Assembly (NCBI GenBank): GCA_000331325.2
Contig: CM003435.1
Location: forward strand, 1,353,001 to 1,417,000
DNA from: Crithidia fasciculata
Taxonomy: Eukaryota > Euglenozoa > Kinetoplastea > Trypanosomatida > Trypanosomatidae
Direction: 5' to 3'
Length of the DNA: 64,000 nucleotides
Within the stretch, counting starts at the first letter, position 1, and each line of letters opens with the position of its first letter. This document shows positions 29,207 through 37,514 of the stretch, piece after piece. The position numbers and the translations under genes were made by a program. Under the pieces are notes generated by a model, which saw only the letters and a list, made by a program, of their open reading frames with translations, was not told the origin of the DNA and did not search any database.

Positions 29207-31354
29207 ATGGACCTTGATAACTTGAAGGAGGATGTGCTGATGGGTGACACAAACGAGGCCACGGTGCCGGCTGCGGTGCTTGCCTCGGCCCCGGTGCTGG
29301 ACATCGGCTTCCACCCAACGCTGCCCATCCTCGCTGCCGGCCTTATCACCGGTGAGGTCGAAATATTTGAGCGGAAAGGCGTCGATGAAATGACAAAGAT
29401 CCCCCTGATGAACGACTTCTCGTCGTGGATTTTCAAGGGTCAGTACAAGGAGGACGAGGTGGTGATGAATTACCACCACCAGAACATGCTCATGCACCCC
29501 TCTGGCGGCGTCTCGTCGATGGAGTTCACCGACGACGGCGCGTATCTTGTGACGGCGAGCGGGGACCGCACCATCTCCGTCATGGACTGCGTCTCGCTGC
29601 GTCTAGTGATCCACATCCCGTCGGACGAGTTCCGTGCACGCACCGAGGGGAAGAAGAAACTCAACGCCATGAACAAGAAGAACGACCCGGCGGCGCAGAC
29701 GGTGGTGACCAAGTCTGTCATGAAAAAGAAAAAGAAGGCTGCGGTGGCCGGCTTGTCTGTCCCCGTGAACCCGCACAAGTACGGCATATCCTCCATGAAC
29801 GTGTGCGACGAGAACCTCATCGCGACGGGCGACGACGACGGGCTCGTCGCTGTGTGGGATATGCGGGAGCGGAAGCCGGTGCACACCTACCACGAGCACG
29901 GCGACTACGTCTCGCAGCTCTGCTACTTTACCGATGTGCAGGAGCTCGTCTCCAGCAGCGGCGACACCTGCCTCGGGGCCTACGACATGCGAGCGGGCAA
30001 GATTCGCGACTTCAGCGTGAAGCGCAAGGACGAGCTGAACTGCTTTGCCTTCATCAACAGCAGCGGTATCAGCAACGCGACTTTCATCCCGAGCATTATT
30101 TGCGGCACGCCGAATGGCGGGCTGCCGATGTGGAAGTACGGGTCGTGGACTCGCCCCTACGACGTCCTTGACCGCCACCCCGCGGAGTGCGAGGCCATCA
30201 TCTCCTTCCACGGCGAGAACACCGCCTTCAACCACAACCTCATCCTCACCGGCGCCTGCGACGGCCTTGTTCGTGTGCTGCAAATGTACCCGGTGCGGCG
30301 CAACCTGTGCCAGCTGAGTGCCCGCGACTACACCTACTCCCACGCGAGCATCATGGGAAGCAACAAGAGCACCAGTGGCGGCTCGCAGCACCAGGGCAAC
30401 TACGTGGTGCGCCGCAACCGCGGACAGGAGGCCATCACCCGCATGCGTGTCTCGCACGACGCCAACCTGCTCGCCGTCAGCGGCGCAGACCACATCATCG
30501 ACTTTGTGGACATCGCCTTTTTGAACAACGAGGAGGAGCTCGACCAGCTGCGAGGGCGGGCGGAGCAGCGCCACCTCCGCACGATCCGCGACATGGACCG
30601 CGAACGCGATGAGGCGGATGAGCGGGAGCGGCGGCTGATGGAGGGTCGCGGCTCTCGCAGCACGAGCGACAGCGATGAAGGCGAGGACGACGCGCCATCT
30701 TTAGAGGACGAGGTAGACAGCGATGACTCCAGCAGCGATGACTCCAGCAGCAGTGACAGCAGCGAGGAAGAGGATAAGGAGACGAAGGCGGCCCGGCGTG
30801 CTGCGCTGCACGAGAAGCTGCGCAAGCTGGGTGCGGTGCAGAAGCGTCAGCGCTCTGACAGCAGCAGCGACAGTGACAGCGATGAGGGCGGTGCGAGCAA
30901 GAAGAAGGCACCAAAGAAGAAGAGCCTCCTAAAGGCAAAGAAGGCCGCAGAGAAGAGCAAAAAGGCTTCAGCGGATGTCGATGCCTCTGTCGCAGCTGGC
31001 GACGGCTCCGAAAGCAAGAAGAGAAAGAAGGCGCCAAAGGTGAAGAAGGCAGCTGACGACGCACCAGATGCGTCCTCTACTACACCAGACAAGGCGAAGA
31101 AGAAGGTGAAGAAGGCCAAGAAGAATGACACACCTTTGGATGGCACCGGTGCGGCCAACACCGCAGAGGAAGGCGGTGATGCGGTGGATTCGATGGAGGT
31201 GTACCGCACGGACCGGCAGAAGAAGCGGGAGCGGGCGGCGGCAGGACGTTGGCTGAAGGAGGAGCGGCGTAAGAAGATCAACTTCACCTTCGAGAAGCGT
31301 CGCCGACGCGTTGGTGGCTTCTTTGGTGACATGCGAGGCGATTATGGCGAGTAA
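29207..31354 (+). CDS. WDR55/Jip5-like WD40 protein
   Basis: The 715-residue protein has six to seven WD40-type repeats in residues 20-440. They include PVLDIGFHPTLPILAAG, YLVTASGDRTISVMD, IATGDDDGLVAVWDMR and LVSSSGDTCLGAYDMR, plus a Lys-rich insert near 143-187 between early blades. This order, and the C-terminal RRVGGFFGDM close to the end, fit the WDR55/Jip5 family, nucleolar proteins linked to rRNA processing and 60S assembly. After the propeller come a charged coiled stretch, a Ser/Asp/Glu-rich block (about 480-530) and a long Lys-rich region (about 565-650) with nuclear-localisation character. These tails are longer than in fungal Jip5. The start ATG follows a good leader acceptor. Function is inferred from family only. 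Confidence 0.82.
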   Translation: MDLDNLKEDVLMGDTNEATVPAAVLASAPVLDIGFHPTLPILAAGLITGEVEIFERKGVDEMTKIPLMNDFSSWIFKGQYKEDEVVMNYHHQNMLMHPSGGVSSMEFTDDGAYLVTASGDRTISVMDCVSLRLVIHIPSDEFRARTEGKKKLNAMNKKNDPAAQTVVTKSVMKKKKKAAVAGLSVPVNPHKYGISSMNVCDENLIATGDDDGLVAVWDMRERKPVHTYHEHGDYVSQLCYFTDVQELVSSSGDTCLGAYDMRAGKIRDFSVKRKDELNCFAFINSSGISNATFIPSIICGTPNGGLPMWKYGSWTRPYDVLDRHPAECEAIISFHGENTAFNHNLILTGACDGLVRVLQMYPVRRNLCQLSARDYTYSHASIMGSNKSTSGGSQHQGNYVVRRNRGQEAITRMRVSHDANLLAVSGADHIIDFVDIAFLNNEEELDQLRGRAEQRHLRTIRDMDRERDEADERERRLMEGRGSRSTSDSDEGEDDAPSLEDEVDSDDSSSDDSSSSDSSEEEDKETKAARRAALHEKLRKLGAVQKRQRSDSSSDSDSDEGGASKKKAPKKKSLLKAKKAAEKSKKASADVDASVAAGDGSESKKRKKAPKVKKAADDAPDASSTTPDKAKKKVKKAKKNDTPLDGTGAANTAEEGGDAVDSMEVYRTDRQKKRERAAAGRWLKEERRKKINFTFEKRRRRVGGFFGDMRGDYGE

Positions 31355-31766
31355 TCATTTTTTTTTTTTTTTGTGTGTGTCTTCTTTTCCGATAACTTTC
31401 TTGAGGTAATGCGTGTAACTTGATAACGAGCCGATTCTTTTAATCAGAAAAAAAATGGAAGAAAGCGGGCAGCCAAAAAAAGCCGAAAGAGAAAAAAAAA
31501 GCCATAATAATCTAGTTGTAGAAGCTTACGATAGCTCCTCACATGCTCCTTTAACAAATGAGTTATTCTGGACACCCCTTTGAGCGAGAGAAAAAAAGAA
31601 GTATGAAACTACGAACCTTTTTCTGGTAGCCGAAAAGCCGCCGCTATTTGTCTATTTTCACTCCCTCTTCTTCGTTTGTCTCTGCAATGTGTGACCTCGT
31701 CAAGTGGGGACAGTTCAACTCACACAGGCAAACAAAGCCAGATCCCTGCTGCGGACCGAGTCACCT
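31355..31766. other. Intergenic region, no gene seen
   Basis: Spacer of 412 bases beginning with a poly-T run. A short pyrimidine-rich tract (about 31650-31684) precedes AG sites at 31702-31703 and 31711-31712, either of which would remove the upstream out-of-frame ATG at 31687 from the mRNA. Confidence 0.6.
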
Positions 31767-32213
31767 ATGCCAGCAGTTCCCGCACCTGCGGCGGCCAAAG
31801 GCGCCAAAGGAGCCGAGGTTGCCGCTCCCAAGAAGAAGAACACACCCACCGAGTTGTGCAAGTGCGGCGCTGACATGTACCGTGCCCCACCCAAAGGCAA
31901 GAAGGCTTCTGCACCGCTCGTGCACGCGGCCGGCTGTGCGTACCAGCGCACCACCTGCGACGCCTACCCGCACCTACCGCGATGCACGGTGTGCAAAACC
32001 CCGTGCCCCTCGTGCATGGGCAAGAACAGGTGGTGTCCTAACTGCTACGAAAACCAGTGCCAGTACCGTTACAAGCGCGTCGTGCTCGGGGTAGAGGTGC
32101 TGACGGGTGCAGACGTGGGGCCGGGCACTGGGGAGCAGCCGGCCACAGCGCAACGCCGAGGGACCTCGCGGCGGCGCACAACGGTGAAGTTCATCGAGGG
32201 CAAGCGCAGCTGA
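31767..32213 (+). CDS. Small Cys-rich, probably zinc-binding protein, function unknown
   Basis: A 148-residue protein. After a Pro/Ala/Lys-rich N-terminus it has eleven cysteines between residues 31 and 98: CKC at 31-33, Cys57 and Cys64, CTVC at 73-76, CPSC at 80-83, CPNC at 90-93 and Cys98, plus His53. The tight Cys pairs look like two or three structural zinc sites. The C-terminus is basic (RRGTSRRRTTVKF), which would suit nucleic-acid binding. I do not recognise a named finger family. Start: ATG 31767 is the first ATG in this frame; the frame is open further upstream only from a non-ATG codon. GC-rich codon use and the ordered Cys pattern support a real gene. Confidence 0.78.
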   Translation: MPAVPAPAAAKGAKGAEVAAPKKKNTPTELCKCGADMYRAPPKGKKASAPLVHAAGCAYQRTTCDAYPHLPRCTVCKTPCPSCMGKNRWCPNCYENQCQYRYKRVVLGVEVLTGADVGPGTGEQPATAQRRGTSRRRTTVKFIEGKRS

Positions 32214-33659
32214 TGCCTTTCTTCTTTTATTGGTGTCTTTCAAGGTTTTGCCTTTGTTTCTTTGATCAGGTACATCGCCTGACTTCTAGTCATGGGTTTG
32301 CGATGTGGGTCGGGAATGTATGTTGTAGCTCACAGCGGCTGCTGCGTTTGGCGCGTTGCTGTTCTGTACTTTTTGTTTTATTTTTCCCTCTTTCTCGTCG
32401 GTTTTTCTTTCTCAGCATTTCTCTCGCTTTCCTGCTGTGAGTCTGTGCAGAGATGCCAGCATGTTGCTGACGGGAAAGCGCACCGCGCACTGCTCTCTCT
32501 TTCTCTCTGCGATGTAAACAAGCCCTCGAGATCATTCCTACTGCGTGGTCGACTTTTTGGTGTTTTTTGTGTTTCTTTTTTTTTTCTGGCTTTCCGTTCT
32601 CTTTGTCTTTCCAGTGTATGTTGTATGTGTGTCATCCACACCAAAGCGCAGAATAAAAAGCGCTTGCTTTGCACGTTGTTAAATTAAAGAAGATGTCTGA
32701 TTCCTTGAAGCACGCTGTGGCAGCATGAGAAAAATATCAACGTCAGGCAGCAATTTAACCTTTTTTTTCTCTTCAATAGTGAAGAAAAAGAGCATTCTGC
32801 AGCCTCGTCGAAGAGCTCGGCCTGCCTGAGTACCCGATGCAGATTTGCCTATCTTTGTAAGAGATGATCTTCTTGTAGTCGCAAAGAGCACCTCCTTGCC
32901 TGGCGTGAATGCGAGCGCTCTTGTGTTCTGCGTGCTCCACTCCATCCTCTCTCCCGTCCTCTCCGCTTTCCTCCTTTATTTTCCGCACACACACTTGCAC
33001 TTTCCACTCGCTGCTCATTATCTGTCAAGTAAAATCGCGAAGATAATATAGAACAGGTCAGTTATCACACCCCAACATTACGCGGGTCTTGCCACACAAG
33101 CATCCGGGTATTACGCACATACAAATTAATTTTTCAAAGCGGTGTCGAGGTGCTTTCAAGAAACAAACTAAAAAAGCTCTTTTTCCACACCCGCCTTTCG
33201 TTGTCTTCTCGTGCTTTCAGCAGGGACGTTAAAAAGACCCAGTTATTTAGAAAGGTCATTTTCTCTTTTTTCTTTCTCTTTCTCTCTATCCGCCTTCTTT
33301 TTTCGTATATCAGCTTCAGCGACGAGTATTCACTGTTCTCTGTCTTTTCCGGCTTCGTTGGTTTTCGGGTTTTCATTCCAGTTTGTTGATTTATCGGCTT
33401 TGAGAGTCACGGCACGGTTCGTGTAAGCGTTCCACTCCTTCGCGTCTTCTCTCTCTCACTCTTTAAAGCGTGGAGTCTTCTCAGCTCCTCTGGAAGCGCT
33501 GACCGAAGCATTACCTACCCTCTGTTAGGTGGACGATCCTCCTGCTGTGGTTTATTTTTCCATCCTCTTCCCTTCATTGCAGTGCTCGGTTTGTTTCATT
33601 TCGCTTCACTTTTGGATCCCCAACAAACTTTTTCTCTTTCTTTCACCCTTTACCGATCG
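32214..33659. other. Intergenic region, no gene seen
   Basis: 1.45 kb spacer, T/C-rich with several poly-T runs, no believable coding frame. Pyrimidine-rich tracts occur around 33255-33300 and again shortly before the next start (about 33628-33655), the last without an AG before the ATG at 33660. The leader is therefore probably added at an AG further upstream, such as the one near 33582. Confidence 0.55.
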
Positions 33660-36600
33660 ATGAGCGGAGAGTCCTCTCAGCCTTCCGATGAGGAGAAGCT
33701 CTACTTCCTCTTCGGCTCCGAGACGGGCAACGCCGAGAGCATCGCCAAGCGCCTGCACCACGATGCCGTCAACACCCACGGCCTGCCCCACGCCCTCTGC
33801 ATGAGCCTCAACCAGATCGTCACGAAGAAGGTCCTCGACGAGCACCTGAGCGCCGACGTGGCGACCTCTCTCTGTCTTGTCATCGTCTGCAGTACCACTG
33901 GCGAGGGCGAGCCGCCGCAAAACGCCGCCCGCTTTCGCCGCTGGCTGCGCAACACCGCCGGCACGCTGCACAAGGTGCGCTACTGCGTTCTGGCTCTGGG
34001 TGACACCAACTACAACAGCTTCTGTGCCCCGGGCATCTTCATGGACAACAAGCTGAATGAGATGGGGGCGGTGCGCTGCTACCCACGAGGGGAGGCCGAT
34101 GACGGCGTTGGGCTCGATCTTGTGGTGGACCCGTGGACCGAGAGTGTGTGGCCGGCGCTGAAGAAGACAACAGCCGACAGCAGCGAGGCGGTGGGCCGTG
34201 AAAAGTACAACGCTGGCGAGACGCGTGTGGACATGTCGGTAGCCCAGGAGGCGGCTATCGTCTACTCCAACGCATCGCAGCTCTGCTCGGTGACAGCGCT
34301 CTTTCTCTTTGAGCGCATCGTGGAGCTCGGCGGCAAGGCGGACCTCTACCCAATTCAGTACTTCAGCCCCAAGGCGAGCCTTTCCCGTCCGGCCAAGGTG
34401 GTGCTTTTTGTGGTGGCGACGGACAGCGACGAGGGGACGCTGTGTGAGCACTGCGCCTGTCAGCCGCAGCAACTGCCCCCACTCGGGCCTTTGAGCACGT
34501 GGGTGTGCAGCAGCAGCAGCAACGATTGCAGTGTGCCGCCACCAGCCGATGCCGCGGAGCTGCAAGAGTGGCTCGCCGACCCGTCTCTCCGCTACTTTAA
34601 CTCCCTTGTCATCGCCCCACGCACGGCCAGCGCCGCACAGGCAGCCAAGGTGGACGCCGGCCTCAAGGCGGTGGCAGCGAGTGGCAAACTTGATTTTCTC
34701 TGTCGCCGTCAGTCCACCGGCGAAATCCCCTCCGTCGCCACCACAGACAACGACGTCTTCTACTGGGTGGAGGGCGTGTTGGACAGTCTGCCCGGTGTGA
34801 CGGCGTCCACCGAAGTGATTCACCAGACAATGGAGTACTTCTTCAATGACCGGGTCGGGGCGGAGTGTTGCAGCGCGTGGGGCAGCAGCAGCGGCAACAA
34901 CAACGCAGCGGATGATGGCACTGTGCATGAACAGAATGGAGCAATAACATCAGCAGCAGGAGGGGCAGTAGTATCAGCGACTACAACACACAAGACGAGC
35001 ACATCAGGCAGCAGCCGTCCACGTCGCCGCTATGGCCTGCATGAGCGCGAAGACGTCTACAGCAGCACCGCGGACGGTGGCGTTGGGCACACACATACAC
35101 CACTGCCGCCACCGCAGCAGCAGGCGCGCGGGCCGGACGGCACGGTACGCAAGACCCACCAGGTGCTGGATGACCTGCTCACCCCCGTCGTCTTCCTCTA
35201 CTCGGACAAGTCGACGTATGTGAAGCAGTGTGCCCTCGACATCTTCGGCGCGGCTGGCCAGCACCACCTCCGCAGCTCCGTGTGCGAGGTGAGCAACTTC
35301 CGCCAGACCGGTTTCCCCCGTCGCGCCACCTTCGTCTTCATCGTTTCTGGCGTGCTCACCAAGTCGATGGCGCGTGTGCTGAAGGTGCTGCGGACGCTGC
35401 AGGCGCAAGGGAAGCAAGTGGACGGCGTCAACTTTGCCATTCTCGGCATTGACAAGGCGTCGGAGAGCGACAAGTTTAACGCCTGCGCGCTGGAGCTGGA
35501 GACGCTGCTGCTGGAGATGAAGGCGACGAAGATTCACTGCACCGGTCTCGCCGACATGGACTGCGGCAGCCTTCTCCCGATTATCCAGTCCTGGGAGTCG
35601 AACCTGTGGAGCGCCATTGTTCACCCGATGAGGAGCGCGGCGTACCTGGACGTGGCCTCGCCGAACATCCACGTCCAGCAAAGTTTCTCCCCCTTGGCCG
35701 GCGCACACCTCGCGGTGAGTGGTAGTTTCCCACCCGCAGCAGCAGCTGTGGTGAGTCCTCGCCCCAACGGGCACTCCACCGACCGCAGGACCTCGCTGAC
35801 TTCGCCTTCAACTGCCGTGGAGGGGCCGGAGACAAGCTTTGTACGCGTCGGCAACGCCGGCTCCGGCACTTTTCCGTATCAGCCACCCGGCAGCACCGTG
35901 GCGGACCTTGTTCCCGCTGCACCATCCAGCGCGTCTCCTGTGGCGGCCTCTCTCGGCTCCGTGCCGGGTGGTGGCAGCATCGCAGCGAGTCACTTCGCCT
36001 CCGTCTCCTCGCCCACAGCTGAAGGGGCGTCGATGTCCGCACAGGCAGCAGCAGCAGCAGTAGCAGCGGCGGCGGCGTCCTCTGTTGGTGGTGTGGCCGG
36101 CTTTGGCGGCTCCCTCTTTCCGTGGGACACGGTCCCCCTGCACAAGGACAAGGCCCCGCACACCCCTGTTGCCTTCCTTTACGCCTCTGCTGGTATGTCC
36201 AAGACGATGGCTGTCAACGCGGCGCAGGCAGCGCAGGACAAGGGCTTTCCTGCTGTCCTGCACTCCTTCGCCAACTACCACCTTATTGACCTCCACGCCT
36301 GCCCGAATCTCATCCTCTTCTGCGAGGCGGGTCCGGACGGGCAGTCGAACGGCGGTCGTCGCTTTAAGAAGTTCCTCACGAACCCGCTGCACCGCCCCGA
36401 TGACCTCTCGCACGTGCGGTTTGCCGTTTTAGGGCTCTGCTCGACGCCAGCCAACGTCGTGCATCCCGCCTTTCTCTGGGCGAAGCTGCTCTCGCGGCTG
36501 CAGGCAAACCGCGTCTTCCCGGTGGTGATCATGCCCTCCCTCTCGCAGCTGCACTCGCTGGGCATTCCGTGGGCGGAGTGCGTTCTCGCCTCCATGGCCC

Positions 36601-37514
36601 TGCTGCCCCCAACGGCGCAGCTCACCGACTCTACACCACGTGCAGCTACTTTGGCGGCAAATCAAGGTAGTGTCGACGGCAGCACAGAGGATGCCACACG
36701 CGATGCCCACGCAGGCGACGAGCACGCGGAGGGGTTTGCCATCACGACCGACGCCGGCGGTGTGCCGGCCGCCATTGACCCGCAGCGCTGCATCCTCTTC
36801 CTCTTTGGCAGCTCCACCGGCATCACCGAGTCTATCGCACGCGACCTCCACCGCGAGGCCCTGGAGAAGGGCTTCCCCGCCCGCGTCGCGGCCCTCAAGT
36901 ACTTCCAGAAGATGAACTTTCTGTCGACAGCGAACGTCGTGCTTGTGTGCAGCACGATTCCCACCGCACCTGGTGGCTTTCCACGCAACGCCCGCAGCTT
37001 TGCCCGCTACCTCCTCGCCCCAGACCAGCCCACCACGCTGCTGAGTGGATCGTCCTTCGCCGTGTTGGGCGTGGGCAACGGCTCGGCGACGGCGCAGGGG
37101 CCCGAGGCGTACTGCCGCACCGCCGTCCGCTTCGACCGGCGCATGGCCGAGCTTGGCGGGCATCGGCTGTGCGAGGTGGGCACGGTGGACGCCTCGCAGT
37201 CGATCGCGCAGCCGGTGGAGGCGTGGCGGCAAGATATGTTTGCTGCGCTGGAGCGTCGCGCGGTCGAGCATGCAGCCGCACTGAAGGCGTTGGAAAGGGA
37301 AGAAGGGGAGCAGGCGCGCCAGCGAGAGTTGCCGCTGCCTCTCTCTCAGCCGAAACTGGCCACCACGGCGGCGACGCTACGACGACAACAAAGACGACGA
37401 CCGCCACTGCCGCTGCATGGGAGAGATTGGGTGCGGGCCAGCTGGAGAAGGCGTCCAACAGCTCCGCTGCGGCGGTGGCGGAGCACTCTCCTCTGCGGCC
37501 CCTGCACGTCATGA
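33660..37514 (+). CDS. Multi-flavodoxin diflavin reductase, 5' frame (modules 1-5)
   Basis: This frame encodes about 1247 residues of good coding quality before a frame change. It holds five flavodoxin-like modules: M1 from residue 12 (FLFGSETGNAES, VCSTTGEGEPP, ALGDTNYNSF), M2 from 198 (AAIVYSNASQ), M3 from 509 (PVVFLYSDKS), M4 from 836 (PVAFLYASAG) and M5 from 1043 (ILFLFGSSTGITES). Only M1 keeps all FMN-loop signatures. M5 keeps the phosphate loop, and M2-M4 keep strand order but lost the loop residues. Linkers are Ser/Ala/Gly-rich. After about 37340-37400 the frame continues as Arg/Pro-rich nonsense to the stop at 37512-37514, while the real coding pattern moves to the frame of the next entry. 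The two belong to one gene of about 2030 codons related to NADPH-cytochrome P450 reductase. ATG 33660 is the first in-frame ATG. Confidence 0.8.
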   Translation: MSGESSQPSDEEKLYFLFGSETGNAESIAKRLHHDAVNTHGLPHALCMSLNQIVTKKVLDEHLSADVATSLCLVIVCSTTGEGEPPQNAARFRRWLRNTAGTLHKVRYCVLALGDTNYNSFCAPGIFMDNKLNEMGAVRCYPRGEADDGVGLDLVVDPWTESVWPALKKTTADSSEAVGREKYNAGETRVDMSVAQEAAIVYSNASQLCSVTALFLFERIVELGGKADLYPIQYFSPKASLSRPAKVVLFVVATDSDEGTLCEHCACQPQQLPPLGPLSTWVCSSSSNDCSVPPPADAAELQEWLADPSLRYFNSLVIAPRTASAAQAAKVDAGLKAVAASGKLDFLCRRQSTGEIPSVATTDNDVFYWVEGVLDSLPGVTASTEVIHQTMEYFFNDRVGAECCSAWGSSSGNNNAADDGTVHEQNGAITSAAGGAVVSATTTHKTSTSGSSRPRRRYGLHEREDVYSSTADGGVGHTHTPLPPPQQQARGPDGTVRKTHQVLDDLLTPVVFLYSDKSTYVKQCALDIFGAAGQHHLRSSVCEVSNFRQTGFPRRATFVFIVSGVLTKSMARVLKVLRTLQAQGKQVDGVNFAILGIDKASESDKFNACALELETLLLEMKATKIHCTGLADMDCGSLLPIIQSWESNLWSAIVHPMRSAAYLDVASPNIHVQQSFSPLAGAHLAVSGSFPPAAAAVVSPRPNGHSTDRRTSLTSPSTAVEGPETSFVRVGNAGSGTFPYQPPGSTVADLVPAAPSSASPVAASLGSVPGGGSIAASHFASVSSPTAEGASMSAQAAAAAVAAAAASSVGGVAGFGGSLFPWDTVPLHKDKAPHTPVAFLYASAGMSKTMAVNAAQAAQDKGFPAVLHSFANYHLIDLHACPNLILFCEAGPDGQSNGGRRFKKFLTNPLHRPDDLSHVRFAVLGLCSTPANVVHPAFLWAKLLSRLQANRVFPVVIMPSLSQLHSLGIPWAECVLASMALLPPTAQLTDSTPRAATLAANQGSVDGSTEDATRDAHAGDEHAEGFAITTDAGGVPAAIDPQRCILFLFGSSTGITESIARDLHREALEKGFPARVAALKYFQKMNFLSTANVVLVCSTIPTAPGGFPRNARSFARYLLAPDQPTTLLSGSSFAVLGVGNGSATAQGPEAYCRTAVRFDRRMAELGGHRLCEVGTVDASQSIAQPVEAWRQDMFAALERRAVEHAAALKALEREEGEQARQRELPLPLSQPKLATTAATLRRQQRRRPPLPLHGRDWVRASWRRRPTAPLRRWRSTLLCGPCTS

